A stretch of 64,000 nt of DNA from Heterocephalus glaber (GCF_000247695.1 NW_004624880.1:3826693-3890692), one strand, 5' to 3'; shown: positions 11,880-24,849, numbered from the stretch's first letter. Numbers and translations: made by a program. Notes: a model not told the origin generated them from the letters alone.

Positions 11880-12218
11880 GTTTGTGCATGGTTTTAGTGT
11901 GTACCCAAAGTTTCATGTGCTGGAAGGTTGGTATCCAGGGTGGTGTCAATGAGTTGGTGGAGTTAGTTCTGAGTGTGGGTTGTTTTAAATTGAGGCTACC
12001 CCTGTGCACTTATTCCCTTATACATATGACTATTTCTCTTTCTGCTTCTCTGTTATGTTGTGATGCAGCCAGGGAGCCCACACCAGAAGCTGAACGGGTA
12101 GGGCCACTTGATTTCAGATGCTCTGCCTCCAAAACTATGAGCTAAATAAACTTCTTTTCCTTTATAAAGTATACATCCTCAGGTATTTTGTTATAGCAAC
12201 AGAAAAATAATAAAAACT
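11880..12218 (+). mobile_element. MaLR-type LTR
   Basis: Plus-strand LTR with landmarks typical of the MST/MT/ORR1 group: a start near tttgtgcatggttttagtgtg, then tttcatgtgctggaaggttgg, an end with aaactatgagctaaataaac, tttataaagtatac and gttatagcaacagaaaaata. The aataaa in agctaaataaac is the expected LTR poly(A) signal. Confidence 0.75.
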
Positions 12219-14427
12219 CTATAGCGCATATTGGAACCCATATCTATAGCTGTCAATAATCCCAAAATGAGTTATTATGATTACTATGATGCCATCTATG
12301 CCCTAATATTGGTAACATATAGGAAACCCTATTTACAACAAAATTAGACAGGTAGCAGCATGGGGAGTAGAGGAGGAAATAGCAAGAGGCCATCTCAGTT
12401 ACATACTCATACAAAGTTTGGCCCTAGGAGAATAATAGTGAGACTTCAACCAAGGGAGATGGGTCTTAAGTCAGGTCTACATTCCCAAGATTAGAACTGT
12501 AACATGACTGAGAAATGGAGACAGAAATCCCATTGAAGGACTTGTATATGTGTGGTTGAGATTAAGGAAAAGCTGATGCCAAGGAGAATTCATAATTACG
12601 AAGATTCATTACTAGAATGCCCTGTTTGCCTCCCTTCTTGAAGGAGTATAGAGAAATTGCATTCTTCACATTTCTATTCCCATCAAAAAGCACAGGGCAT
12701 GTTTCAAACCAAGGGCTCAAGGAATATATATTGGATAGAGGAACAGAGACATACACAACTTGATGAGGATTGGCCAGTAAATAGAGTAGGACTGAACCTA
12801 TGGAATTAAATTCAACAGTTGAGAGAAGTAGAGGGAGAAAGACTGACATAATCAGTATCAGAGTTTATGTGATCTGTCCCTAGGAGGAAGAAAGCACAAG
12901 GTAGAGAGAAAGATGGGGGAAGCTTGAAAGCATTATAACTCCTTCTGTGTTGGGGCTTGCTAATTAAGTTTCATTATCGGGTTTGTAATTATCAATAAGT
13001 ATACCATATTCAAGTGTAAGAATTTATTATCTTCTTAACTGATATGAATTTAAATTATCCTTGTCATTGTTTCTATTTCTTAATTTGTTATATTGATTTT
13101 TTTTCTTTCTGGGAAATATATCAGAACCTATGCATGATTACCATGAAGAAGTCTTATTCCTGTTAAAAAACTGGACATATTCTTGGAATAGTTAACATCC
13201 ATTGAGTGCATAGATTCTCATTTTTACAGCTCATGAGGAATAAGGGCAGAGAGGCTGGGGGACAAATCCTAACTCCAATTCTATTCATATAATCAGGAGA
13301 TAATATTAGAGAATTTTTCCATTGCAAAGTAACTCCCTCAAGTGAGAACTTCCATTGACCTTGGAGAAATCTAATAATCTAGCTACTATTAGAACATTTA
13401 CAGTGATGGCCAGTACATCTGTTTGCCAGGGAATCAGCTTTACTATTGAACAACAGTCTGAGAATCTGACATAGTAGGTCTGGGCCAAAACCCAAGAATC
13501 TGTACTGTAATGTTAATGACGCTATGATATCAAATTATAACAATGCTTGACCATGTTCTGGAACCACTGTTTCCAGTTGGTGGTTTTCAAAATTATTTCA
13601 GCCACATAGCCAATAGATAGAAAACAACAACTTCTATAGAAGCAGGATCTTCAGGGGAGGACAAAGAGTAGGCAGGCTATTAGGCTGGAGCTCTGAATTC
13701 AAGAAATCTTCCAACGTATGCAACTGTCTAGTGATGGGGGTCAAGTCTGGTCATTAGTTCTAGTTATAGCCTTTCAGCCTCTAAAAGCTAACTGTAAAGT
13801 TAGGAAAATAGACCTAGGGTAAGGGATGTCACCTTCTAAAAGTGCTCCAGGTGTCATTATGTGGAAGCTGAATAGGGAAAACAAGTAAAAGATGAGCTAG
13901 GGTGGAGCTCCAAGCCTGCTAGCTGGGGTATCCCCCAACCCCAGTGTCCCCACTCTGGCAAAGAATTTCCTAGTACTCATAGGTTGCAAACTATTGCTTG
14001 AGAATTATTGTTATAGATATTCTCCTATTTGTCAATATCTGTCTTAATCTGAGATAGTCAAAATGGTCCATATGCCCAGCAACCACTGGAAGGATACAGG
14101 CATAATTTATTGCAAGACAGAAAATAATTTCCTGCCATTTCACTATGAGCACACAGAGCCCAAACAAGATTCCAAAGCATTATTTCCCCTGAAGATGGTT
14201 TCATTAATTTCATTCCCTAAAGGACTTCATGGAGACCTCTGTGTGGTGTCCCTACCTTTTCGCTCCAGGACCATGTCTTAGATTTTTCCCTATAAGTTTG
14301 GGTGAAATTCCTTACTGTAATGGGAGTACATTTATGTGTTCCAGATTCTTCAGAATGGAACACTCCTATTGCCATATTTGAATCATTTCTCATGATATAT
14401 TTTCTTTTCTTTCTTTCTCTCTCTTTT
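12219..14427. other. No gene seen
   Basis: No gene recognised. About 13190-13270 resembles a MIR fragment (tcatttttacagctcatgagg). The rest looks like old single-copy intergenic DNA with chance frames below about 105 codons. Confidence 0.4.
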
Positions 14428-14506
14428 TTTTTGGTACCAGGGATCAGACTCGGGTCCTTGCACTTTCGAGGCAGGCAGTGGAACCACTGAGCTGAATCCC
14501 TGGCCC
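14428..14506 (-). mobile_element. ID-type SINE with target duplication
   Basis: Reversed ID element (ttggtaccagggatcagactcg … gctgaatccctggccc). It is bracketed by tctcatgatatattttc near 14389 and tctcatggtatattttc at 14507, which differ at one of 17 positions. Confidence 0.9.
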
Positions 14507-14552
14507 TCTCATGGTATATTTTCAGAGTTACCAAAATTTAAAAACTGGCTTT

Positions 14553-14625
14553 TGGGCTGGCGGAGGTAGCTCAATAGGAGTGCACTTGCCTAGTATGTGC
14601 AAGGCCATGGGTTTGATCCCCAGCA
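14553..14625 (+). mobile_element. ID-type SINE with a CA-repeat tail
   Basis: Plus-strand ID element: gggctggcggaggtagctca … gtgcacttgcctagtatgtg … gtttgatccccagcacc. Instead of a plain A-rich tail it runs into a CA microsatellite. Confidence 0.85.

Positions 14626-14670
<45 letters not shown>
14626..14670. repeat. (CA)n microsatellite
   Basis: About 22 dinucleotide units with one interruption (caaa), growing from the 3' tail of the adjacent ID SINE. Confidence 0.95.
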
Positions 14671-14671
<1 letters not shown>

Positions 14672-15204
14672 TCGCCAAAACCATTTTACTATGTCCTTCA
14701 AAAAACCCTATTTCCACCAGGGAAAAGTTAAGGAAGGAATGAGAGAAATGAGAGAAATAAAAATTTCAACCTCCATATACATGGTCCAGATGGAGTCTGA
14801 CTGAAGAGTCAAGGGGATTATTGCTTCTTTTCTCTGGACTCTTGTATTGTATTTCATTGCTTCTAAGATATACTTTCCTCCTGTAATTTTAACATCTCTG
14901 GAACTGGAAGACAGCTTGCAATCGATGATATATCTTCCTTATTTGGCAGGTTTTTTTCTTAGTTGTATATAATGTAGTGATGCATTTCCAATAAGACTCA
15001 AAGTCAGTGAAATCCAATACTTTGAACCTGCTTTTCTTCTTTATTAAAGTAGCTTATCTCAAGGATCACAGGTCCACATTCTTGGGCATAACTCTTTAAG
15101 TGACCTACCATTAGCTAGAACAAGTGACAGATTTTGTGGATGCCTCAAAGAAAGAAAGATACAGTACTTTTTAAAACCAACAACATTAATTACCCTATTT
15201 TTTA
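14671..15204. other. No gene seen
   Basis: A/T-rich intergenic sequence; no recognisable gene or repeat. Confidence 0.35.
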
Positions 15205-16118
15205 ATTTATTTTAAAAAGTCTTCTCTTCTTTATTAATATACCCTTGCGGTACATAATGATCACATTCTTTGTGAAAAGCTGGTACCTGTACATAGTACA
15301 TCTTGATTCTTTTTTCATCCCTTTCCTCTTCTCTCTCCATCTCTTGACCTCCTTCCCATCTGAAAAAGATCTATTTCCTTACTTCCATTATCTATCTTTT
15401 ATTTTGATCTTTATTTATAATTTTGGTTTCTCATATAAGAGAAGTCATGTGATGTTAAAGCTCGTGTGTCTGATTTATTTCACTTAATATTATGATCTCA
15501 AGATGCATCCATTTTCCTACAAATGATTATGTTTATCTTTCTTTATGGCAGAGTAGTACTCTATTGCATACAAATATCACATTTTCTTTATCCATTCATC
15601 TGTGGATTCACATACAGGATGCTTCCAAGATTTAGCTATTATAAATTGTGCTGCTATAAACATGGGTAGGTATGGATCATTATGGTATGATGTCTTTAAC
15701 TCTTTTGGGAAGATACCTAGGAGGGGAATACAGTAGCTGGGTCAAATGGAATTTCTATTTTTAGTTTTTTAAGGAATCTCTATACTGATTTCCATAGCAG
15801 TACTAGTTTATATTCCCAGCAACAATGTAGAAGGGTTCCTTTTATTCTGCAGCCTCATCAACATTTATTATTTGATTTCTTGATGATAGCCATTGTTTTT
15901 GGAGTAAGATGGAATCTCAGTGTTGTTTTAATTTGCATTTCTGTAATGGCCAGTGATGTTGAACATTTCTTCATGTTTTTATTGTCCATTTATGTTTCTT
16001 CTGAGAAGTGTCTATTCATTCCACTTGCCCTTTTTTGATTGGGTTTTTCATTTTGGAAGGTCTAAGTTTTTTAGTTCTTTGTGTATCCTAGATATTAGTC
16101 CTCTCTCTGAGGAATGAC
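15205..16118 (-). mobile_element. 5'-truncated LINE-1 3' end
   Basis: The plus strand follows the same order of landmarks as the L1 at 5726-8290: gtacctgtacatagtacatc, a C/T-rich stretch, ggtttctcatataag, tttatggcagagtagtactc, tttagctattataaattgtgctgc, gaagatacctag, aatttgcatttctg. It is therefore a minus-strand copy of the same L1 family's 3' UTR and ORF2 end. It is independently truncated, near the ORF2 region that corresponds to about 6930 of the larger copy. Confidence 0.88.
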
Positions 16119-16204
16119 CCTATTTTTAAAGGCAGTTTATTAATTCAATCAGTAATTTTTAAACTGAACACCTATTATGTATCAATTATAGTTCTAAATG
16201 CAAG

Positions 16205-16625
16205 TATATATAGGAGTCCCCCCTCATTCATGAAGGATACATTCCAACATGTTCTTCAGATGCTGATAATGCCAAACCCTATATATATACACTCTGTATT
16301 TTCCTATGAGCACATACGTATGATTTAGTTTAATTTATAAATTAGTCTGAGTAACACATTAATAAGAATAACTAGTAGCCAGGGATGTAGCTCAGTGGTG
16401 CTACACCTGCCTGGCAAGTGCAAGGTCCTGAGTTTGATCCCTGGTATTAGGAAAAAAAAGAATAACTAGTAATATAATAGAACAAATATAATAATCTACT
16501 ATAATAAAAATTATGCAAAATGTGATTTTTTTAATTTCTGAAATTTTCTATTAAATATTTATAGATTGCAGATGACAATAGGTAAATAAATCCAAAAAGT
16601 GAAACCAAGGATAAAGGGAGTTATT
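16205..16625. mobile_element. Tigger-type DNA transposon remnant, split by a SINE
   Basis: The two flanks of the ID element at 16378 together resemble a mammalian Tigger/MITE: aggagtcccccctcattcatg, ataatgccaaaccctatatata, tttagtttaatttataaatta on the left, and atagaacaaatataataatc, gtgaaaccaaggataaaggg on the right. No transposase is seen. Family name is by pattern only. Confidence 0.6.
16378..16457 (+). mobile_element. ID-type SINE with exact 14-bp target duplication
   Basis: Plus-strand ID element (gccagggatgtagctcagtg … gcctggcaagtgcaaggtcc … gtttgatccctggta) with an A-rich tail. Exact direct repeats aagaataactagta lie at 16364-16377 and 16458-16471. It splits an older DNA transposon. 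Confidence 0.94.
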
Positions 16626-16955
16626 GTAATTTTAATATTATGCTATATTAAACTGAATATAAGCAAAATATTTAGAGAGACATTTTGCATTCTTTTTTAT
16701 GCCTGGTCATCAAACTCCAGGGTGTAATTTCAGGGATAAAACTTCTCCATTAGGACAAGCCACATTTCAAGTGCCCAGTGGCCCTCTTTGGCTAGTGGCT
16801 ACTATTTATGGGAGCATAATTCCAAGAGATGGAGATAATAGCGAAGTAAACAAATAGGATCACTTTAAATAGGAATATTTATGAAGAAAATAAAATAAGA
16901 TCATGGGATCAAGAGTGACTGAATGGGAATTATTATAATAAAGCCTTTTCACTTT
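16626..16955. other. No gene seen
   Basis: A/T-rich sequence between repeat remnants; no feature recognised. Confidence 0.3.
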
Positions 16956-17338
16956 ATTTTATTCAATTTTAATTCATTTTATTTTATTGTTGTAACTATC
17001 CTTAAGATGAGATTTACCCTCTTCACACATGTATTGTAAGTGTAAGACATATTATTATTGACTGTAGATCCAATGTTGTGTAGTGGATCCCTAGAACTTA
17101 TTCATCCTGCTTAACTGAAACTTTTTGCCTGTTGATTAGTAACTCCCACTTCATCTTCCTGTCAACCCCTGACATCCACCATTTTGCCCTTTGAGCCTAT
17201 GAATTTTGACTATTTTGGGTATCACATATAAGTAGAATCATGCAGTATCAGTCATTCTGTGACTGACTTATTTCACTTAGTATCATATCCTTAGGTCTGT
17301 CTCATCCATGTTGTCCCATGTTGCAGGATTTCCTTCTT
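16956..17338 (-). mobile_element. Ancient LINE-1 (L1M-type) 3' end
   Basis: Plus-strand landmarks match the reversed 3' end of an old mammalian L1: ttgttgtaactatcc, cccttaactgaaacttt-like run, tgacatccaccattttgc, acatataagtagaatcatgc, tcattctgtgactgac, ttatttcacttagtatc. It is more diverged than the L1 copies with the C/T-rich 3' UTR. Confidence 0.7.
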
Positions 17339-17757
17339 ATCTAAGGCTGATTAATAATAGTCCTTTCTGAGAAGCTCACATTGAGATAAGATTTAGCAGA
17401 TGAGCAGTAGCCTGCTGTGCTAATACAAGATGGAAGAGGGCTCCAGGGGGAAAAATAGTGAGAGGAAATTTCCTGTGATAGAAATGAATTTAGAACAAAT
17501 TGAAGGTTGGTATCACTTTAGCTGTGTGTGTGGGGGGGGGGGTGAGGATAGAAATGAAATAGGATGAACTCAGTTAAAAAAGTGCCAGATGGTGAAAAAC
17601 CACATGGGCATTGTAAAGAACTGGGAAATGATGTTGTTTTATATGTCTTGTTTTCATGTGAAATCACACTTAAAATCTAATGATCCCTGCACTCATTTTA
17701 AAAGTATTTATATCCACTTGTTTAATAGTCAAGTGTGAAATCTACCAGGAATTTGTC
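17339..17757. other. No gene seen
   Basis: No gene. A short G run (about 12 G) preceded by GT repeats lies at 17524-17542. Confidence 0.35.
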
Positions 17758-18162
17758 TTTGTCTGTTTTCTGTTGCTATAACAAAATATCTGATACTGAG
17801 TAACTTACAAAGAGGAGAAATTTATTTGGTTCACAACTCTGGAGCTAGAAAGCCCCAAAGCATGCTATTAGCATTTGCTAGACATCTGGTGTCAGCATCT
17901 GGTTGGCAGGAACATGGTACTGCCATCTTTTCACTATGTCATGACATGGTGGAGGGTATCGCATAGTGAAATAGAGCAAGAATGTGAACTCAATTCTCCC
18001 TTCTGCTTATAAAGCCGCTAAGGCCATCAAGAGGACTCCATCCTCATCTAATTCTAATGACCTCCCAAAGGCTCCACCTTTAATACCACTGACATGTGGA
18101 TTTGGTGATTAAATTTCCAGTGAATGAGCTTTAGAGGTACACATTCAAATCATAGCAGGTCT
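17758..18162 (-). mobile_element. MaLR-type LTR
   Basis: Reversed MaLR LTR. Plus strand: ttctgttgctataacaaaat, tacaaagaggagaaatttat, ttggttcacaactctggag, catcctcatctaattctaatg, ctttaataccactgacatgtg, ttaaatttccagtgaatg, cattcaaatcatagca. Confidence 0.78.
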
Positions 18163-18956
18163 TGTGCCTAGATTTTTAGTGTAAGATCTTCAAAAGCCAT
18201 TCCTTTTCCTTTGATGCAAGTTGGGGCACCATCTTTTGGCATCTTTCCTCTTTTTCATGACTTTCCAAAGATTACCTGAGTCAACACCTGCAAGTTCCGC
18301 CAGTGCTTGAGGGCATCATCTCAACAGGCCTGGAGGCATAATTAGATTTTTAGTGAGCAAAGTCTTTTTCCCTATATTGCTCCATATCTTCACTTTCATT
18401 TCTCTTTTTATGGCATTTGTAGTATTCTTTTCAGCTTAAAGAAATCACTTGATAGTGAAAGCAGAAGTATAAAAGCAATTGAATTTGTTCCACTTTCTAC
18501 TGTCTCTTAAAATTATATCATTTTTCCTACCTTCTCTTTTCTGCTCTGAAAATAAAAATCTCGAATTTTTTTTTTGTTTTTGCACAAGCTTCAGTTCATA
18601 TGGAGTACTGCTTTCTAAGCATCAATGTTTATATTATCCTTGTATTTTGTGTTTTGGACAATGGATGGTGGTAATCGTCTTCTTCCCAGGTTCCCAGGTG
18701 TCAAGGCAGCACTGACCCAGTTTACCTTAGGTCCAGCATTGGGCCAGTCCTTATGCTAGTCAGAACTCTCAGTTGAGCATTACAGAAATACAGCTCAATT
18801 AATTTAAGCCAAGAGCAATTCACTGGGAAGTTCAGTGATCTTCACAGTAGAATCTAAGCACAATAATATCTAAGTCTTAAAGATGTTAACAGGACTCTAC
18901 TTCTGTCTTTTTGCTATGTTGTTGCCATTTGTTTTCATTCTTAAAAGGCCTTATAG
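18163..18956. other. No gene seen
   Basis: No recognisable gene or repeat family in this interval; only chance open frames below 80 codons. Confidence 0.35.
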
Positions 18957-19042
18957 GGCTGGGGATTTAGCTTAGTGGTTTCATCGCCTGCTGTGCAAGC
19001 ACAAGGACCCAGAGTTCGATCACTGGTACCAAAAAAAAAAAA
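18957..19042 (+). mobile_element. ID-type SINE with target duplication
   Basis: Plus-strand ID of the tttcatcgcctgctgtgcaagc subfamily ending ttcgatcactggtacc and a 16-A tail. Direct repeats: aaaaggccttatag (18943-18956) and aaaaggccctatag (19043-19056), with one mismatch. Confidence 0.93.
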
Positions 19043-19056
19043 AAAAGGCCCTATAG

Positions 19057-21454
19057 CTTGGTCCTGCCAGCTATTAAAGAAAAAAAAAATGTCTTTCTTG
19101 ATAGCATTAGCTAAGACTTCCTTTGGCCACCCTTAGGGCCCAAGCCTACCCCATACCAGTCCTCAGGGGCATATGGTCTTCTTATTGGCTAAATTTGGGG
19201 TGTGTGCCTCATGCAAGCCATATGGAAGATCAATCAGAGTTCTGTTACAAATAGAAAGGGAAGTGAATAATAGACAGATACAAAATATTCAAATGATCCC
19301 CATTGTCTCATATCTTGTTGCTCTTTCCCTTTAGGTTCTCACTTGTATTTGCTATGTCTCTTCTTTAGCAGAGTTACCTATAATCTTTTCTCCTAGATTG
19401 TTGAAAAGTCCCTTAACTAGTCTTCCAGCTTCCCCCTTGTTCAGCACAATTCACAAGACACTGTTCGTGTGAAAAACTATAAATATGCTGTGTAGCACCA
19501 TGAACTTGACCTTCTCCCCAACTCCACTACCTGCCTGGTGATGCTCTTCAAATAGTTTTCCAAAGAACCTGTGTAGTTCTGAATGTGTCATTATCTGTAG
19601 AGGTGTCACTAGACCCAAAAAGAAATCAGAAGTATTATCCAGAGGAGGTAAAGAAACAAACACCCTGTTTAAAGGGTAGGAGCTGAATTTGGTGAAATAT
19701 TGAGAAGGAATAGCTATCTTGTATGGGACTTACCAAGGTTAGGAACAAAAAGCAGTACCAGCAATGTTCCTTAAATACAAAGAATTCACAGTATGGCAGA
19801 GGGAGAGAATCCTGTGTGTATCTGTGATATGCTAGTACATAGGCGAAGCCATATGAGAGATTCTGCTTGTAGTTCATTCACAACTTGTGATTAGAACAAT
19901 GAGGGACAGTATTGTGGTAGAAGTGACATTTGAGCTTTAAAAATAAGTAGGGTTTTTTTCTGGCTAAGAGGAGGTGAGGAAAGAGCAAGGCTAGCAAAGA
20001 GAACAGCTCAAATAAACCCGTGCAAAGATGGCCGGTAGGAAAGAGAATAATGCATAGCTCCTGTAGGCTGATTCTGTAGGCTGCTTGGGGACAGACAGTG
20101 GAACTAAGTTTTGGCCAGATTGTTCAGGATATTGAATAGCCTTGGATTTTGATGATGCTGGAATGTGTCCGGTTATTGAAAAACATATATAATCCCAGGG
20201 ACAAGCAGTTGTCTGTCTGGTGATCTAGGGCTATTTGCCCTTTATCTGGGGGCAGGGGCGGGGGGAGAAAGAGAAAGAGAGAGAGTGCACTGAGCCCCTG
20301 GGATTCAGCACAGTGGGGCTGGCATTTCTTGCCCTCTGTATGGGAGAATGGACCTGTCACCTCAGTAACCAAGATTCATGTTCCAGAACACAGCTCAGCA
20401 CAGGGACCTCACAGCCATCTTAATATCACATCCTTATTCCTGGCCCCATCCCATCTCTGTCCCCTGCCAGGGTGTGCTCATTTGGGATTCTTCAGTGTAA
20501 CTGAGGTGGCCCCAGTGGGCTATGTAAGGTCTTAGAGCAGCAGTGGACAGAGTGGCAGCAAGAGACAATGTGGGCCCTATTTGCATGCTCAGTGTGTGGT
20601 ATAATTTTCCAGCTGGCCTGAAAGGTCAGCCAGGGGATCTTGTTTGTCAAACTGGAAAGAAGCATAAGTTGCTGACTATTTCTTTCTTAATTCTTTCTCC
20701 CTTCTACCCTGGCACTGGAAATTGGGTTATGCTTCTTGCCAGGAGCTTTTCTTCCTTGTCAGCTGACTGCCTCTCTTTCTTCCCCTCTGAAAGACGAGGG
20801 ATGGATTTCTTGGCTGTATTTCTGGTAGTTTCTGAGAGGTCTTCAATTTTTCACTGGCAGGAGTGGCTTCAGTGTGACTTGCATGACATGACATGGTATG
20901 TGTGTCAGGACTTTGCCCCCAGGTGCCCTGGGAAACACACCCCAGCAAAGTGCTCCCTGCTGTCCCCTCAGAGGTCCCTGGATTGAGGAACAAGGGGTGG
21001 TGGAGCATACATGGTGAGGTAGTATACATGGACAATTTGAGTGGCTTCCCATTCCCTATGTAGCCAGGCCATTAGAAGGAGGTCACAGATGCCTCCTCGT
21101 TGATCTAGACCAGTTTAGAAAATGCTGGGTAATGAGCACATAGCCAGATGTCCCATGGGGAGGATTAATTTCTGGAAGACTTTGCCCTTCTCCATGGCTG
21201 CCTTTCAGCAAGATCCTGAACCCTTCCTCATGTTCTGTTGGTGGTGGGATTAGCAGTGGACCTTCACTATAGCAGAATGATGATGCCTCTGACCCAGCCC
21301 ATCAAAACAGCAGACACTGATTGTTGGCTGCAAATGTTCCTGGGCTTTGATTGGAACATACGAGAGAACTTACACACACTCACATTGAGAAGAACCCCAC
21401 CCTGGCTCTTTGTAAAAAGGAAGTGTGTTCTGCAAGTCAGGAGGGCATCTGCTA
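19057..21454. other. No gene seen
   Basis: A 2.4-kb interval with no gene I can support. Around 19880-20180 there are old-repeat-like phrases (agctttaaaaataagtaggg, gaatagccttggattttgatg). 20262-20290 is a GA-rich simple tract. The longest open frame (20543-20986, 147 codons) has no recognisable domain or splice context and is rejected as a gene. Confidence 0.4.
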
Positions 21455-21516
21455 AAGGGCCAGGGATGTGGCTCAGTGCTGGAGAGGCCCTATGATCAAT
21501 CCCAAGCACCCTGCAT
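21455..21516 (+). mobile_element. Degraded ID-type SINE
   Basis: gggccagggatgtggctcagtgctgg … gatcaatcccaagcacc. The middle part is shortened compared with intact copies. Confidence 0.7.
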
Positions 21517-21584
21517 AAGGCGACAGAGAATCGGTTAGAATTAGATGACCCACGTAAAACTTCCAACTCTCCATCTCCTGCCTG

Positions 21585-21765
21585 CGAGCTGGGGGAAGTT
21601 ATATTCAGAGCATCAGTTTTCACATCTGTGAAGTAGGTCACTGCTTGCCCTCACCTCACAGTGCTGTTGGAAGCACTAGACAAGACAATGCACATACAGG
21701 GTTTAGCATGGAGCTTGGTGCACTCGATAAGGGGTGGCCAGGTTATTATTAAGGTGATGGTTTTG
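21585..21765. repeat. MIR-type SINE fragment
   Basis: Has the landmarks cagttttcacatctgtgaag and cacctcacagtgctgttggaag, which fit a diverged MIR in plus orientation. Confidence 0.45.
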
Positions 21766-21837
21766 CCAGGATTGCGTGGCACTGATTAATAGAAAGGGGG
21801 AGAATGGTCCAGAAGTAGAACCTCAAATGCTCCCAAC

Positions 21838-22025
21838 TGCTGTAGCTCCCACAAACATCCCAGGCCGCTGTCACAAAATTTACACAGGGGTTAGCTTAAA
21901 ACAAAATTAATTTTAGGATGTCATCCCCAGGCTTCAGTGACTTCTCATGACTGGCACACTGCCTTACAGAGGCAGTCTTCTCCATGACTTCCACATTGGC
22001 CTCAGGAGGGTGGTTGTGGTCAGCT
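21838..22025 (-). mobile_element. Degraded MLT1-type LTR fragment
   Basis: Plus-strand pieces (ccgctgtcacaaaatttac, ggttagcttaaaacaaaatt) fit the reversed 3' end of an MLT1-type LTR, poorly preserved. Confidence 0.45.
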
Positions 22026-23285
22026 ATCAAAGGGTTGTTAATTTTACACATATCCCCCATTAACATACACTTTAAATGGTCTCATTAGTTTTTCTGCTGA
22101 TATTCAGCTTTGAAATTATTGCTTTGGCTGTACAGCCCCTGAGGACATGGGCTATCATTATTTTTAGGGATAACCCATAAATCTCACCCATAAATCTAAG
22201 ACAGCTGCTATATGGGCTTTTTCTGTGGTTCCCTTGTCCTGTTAGATTAGAGAGATGGTATGTCAGGAACCTTCATTTTGCTATTCCACTGGGGGAAAAT
22301 GTAAGCAGGGTAACACAACTGCACAAATACAGGAAGAAAGCTGGTGCATAGGTGAAAAGAACTAGGTGCAAGTGTGGATCACAAACTTGAGAGCAGTCAG
22401 CAGTATGACTCAGTTCGAAGGACTGACACTGATTATGTTGTGTGTGGGGGCACCTGTGTCTTACTCTCAGCTTGGTTAGTCCTCCAAAGAAGAAGCATTA
22501 GGCAAAAGAGGGACTCAGTGTATCTTCAATGTGTCTTACAAAATTTCAAAGGAGAATTATTAAAGGGCAGCCCTGGGTATATCTCAGTAACTCCTTTTAG
22601 CTGAGGGCCAGAATGTTACATTTTAAAATTTTCTCTCTCTAGAAGATTCAGAGCCTTTATTTCTTAGGGTTTTTTTTTTTTAAAATAAAAATTATCTCAT
22701 ATATTTTGATTGTTGAAGCTGTGCGTGGGTGCTGTGTTGAGCCCCCTGGAGGCAAAATGCATGTATGAGGCCCTGTAGCTCTGGTGCCCTGCTCCTTTAT
22801 CAGCGATTGGAGGAGGGCCTCGGTACGGCTGGTGGTTAGAATTCTCTCTCATATCCTCCCCTGGCTCCTTCTCAAGAGGCTATGGCTAGACCTCCTGGAA
22901 AATGCTTCTTTCTCTTTCTCTTTTGGGCTGGTGCCCAAAGAAAAGGGACCTACTCCTGATGGTCCATGAGTGATAGGCTTGAAGTCACAGTACCATTTGT
23001 CAGAGTCAGACTTCCCATCAGAAATCAAAGAGTTTGAAGGTCATTCCAAAACTTCACTACATCTTCTCTACAGCCATCATCCATAAAAAGGATCCCTGCC
23101 TAACCACAAGCCTCTGTTCCAGCAGACAGCTGTGCAAACTGGGTATGTGGGTCTCACTAGCAAACCAACAATGGTAAACCTCAGTTGTGGGGACTTTCAG
23201 TGGGTAGCCACCTAACCTCTAGTTCACAACCAACACTAATGAAGCATGCCTAGGCATTTTTCCAAGGCAGTTTCCCACACAGGTG
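22026..23285. other. No gene seen
   Basis: No gene or recognisable repeat family. Chance open frames only (76 and 61 codons). Confidence 0.35.
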
Positions 23286-23408
23286 TCATTTAGCATCCAT
23301 CCTCTGTGTTGGATTATAAACTCCAAGAGCTCAGATCTTCATCAAAATGGGCTCAGCACAGATTCCAGCACCCAATAAGCACTCAGTGAGTATTTGTGAA
23401 TGAAGGAA
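23286..23408 (+). repeat. L2-type LINE 3' end fragment
   Basis: ttataaactccaagagctcag, cagcacagattccagcaccc, ataagcactcagtgagtatttg, tgaatgaagga: the typical order of an L2 3' end. Confidence 0.6.
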
Positions 23409-24842
23409 TTATAGCTACACATAAACATGCCCTGAATTAAGAACTTTGAGCTGAATCATCCTCTTGTGGTTGCGTGTTTAAAAATGGAAAAAGCGTTTAT
23501 TATACATGATTAAACAAAGAAACAAGTTACAGAACATTGTGTACTTATAATTCCAGTTTTGCAAGAGGCAGAAATCAAGACAGAGGAAAAAGCCAGGAGA
23601 GACAGCAAGAGATAAGCGGATTTTCAAAGAGCTGGGAGATTCAGAAAACCTAACCATAAATATTAATAGTGATTGTCATAGGGTGGTAATGAGGTATTTT
23701 CTCTTGTATCTGTTTATATTCTTCAAAAATTTTATAGTGCACATGTATCAGAAAAATTTTTATTAAAATTATTAACAGATTCCAAATACTTTGAAACTTG
23801 TCTTATTATAGCAACTTGGCAAACCAAATGTCACCTTATTTGCAAAGAATCTTTCATCAGCTGTAGTCACCTAATTTATGCATCCTTCTTTCCTCCAAGG
23901 TCTATAATTTGTATTTTAACTTGGAGAACTGACGATAGAGGAGAAAGAATAACTCACAAAACTCCTAGTAATGTGGAGGCTGAATATTCTCCAAGAAAGC
24001 AGATCTCTTTGGGGAAAGTAAAGAGCAATTATACTGAATGAAGAGGTGAGCTAAGGTCAGCATTAAATAGATGTGTTGCTTTTCCCAGAGTTGGCTGAAA
24101 AGATCAAGTGACTTCCTCTACTGAGAAGTTACAATTCAATGATTAACAGAATTTCCTCACAGCTTTTTCAGGCTTCAATTCTTATTCTCCCAAGTCCTGG
24201 CCTCATTGCTTTCCCTCCTCTCCAGGGAACAACTGTCAGAACTGCAATTTACTGGTGAGACTCAGTATTAGGGGGTGGGGGCTGGAGACAGAAGAGGGAA
24301 GGGAGAAGCATCCAGAAAAGAGAAGAGTCACAACCGCTGCTCCGAAGGGTTTATAATCCAGTTGATACTTGTTTTACTGCTTGAAAATCCCCCACCCCTC
24401 AGTGATCATTAGATTTTGTAGCTATTCTGAAATCATATGGGAAAAGGTATATAATAATCTCTTTCATTAAACATGCCCTAGTTTCAAAACAGTTCTGCAT
24501 TAAACTCATTGTTGAAATGTAGTAACCATCTAATCCCACATGCTTTTGCACACTATCCTGCTCTTGGTATATAATGTCTTATTTATTTGGTTCCTCTTTA
24601 TGTAGTTTTGTGTTACAATCTACCTCACAACCTATTGTAACCCACCTTAAATGCTCTTTTAAGCTGCAGTATGGTATGAATTCATTCATTCATTCATTAT
24701 GTTTTTCTAGGGTAAGGTAAAAAGGCTAAACTTCTATAACAAAAGTGTGTCCCTTTCTTTATTACATATATTCCCAATGTCAGCAATCTAGACTGGGGGC
24801 TGAGGAGGAGGCTGTCCCTCATGAATCCCTGAAATCTCACTT
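23409..24842. other. No gene seen
   Basis: No gene. A short (ATTC)n-type simple repeat is at 24682-24700 and a (TTTG/TTTA)n tract at 24841-24875. The rest is A/T-rich and unrecognised. Confidence 0.35.
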
Positions 24843-24849
24843 TTTATTT

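Noticed and set aside
18957..19042. tRNA-like A and B boxes here and at the other ID copies
   Set aside because: They are tRNA-derived SINEs with A-rich tails and target duplications, not tRNA genes; no cloverleaf with a proper anticodon stem was found.
20543..20986. 147-codon open frame on the plus strand, the longest outside known genes
   Set aside because: No recognisable domain, no splice or promoter context, and several overlapping frames are open in the same more G+C-rich stretch; most likely chance.
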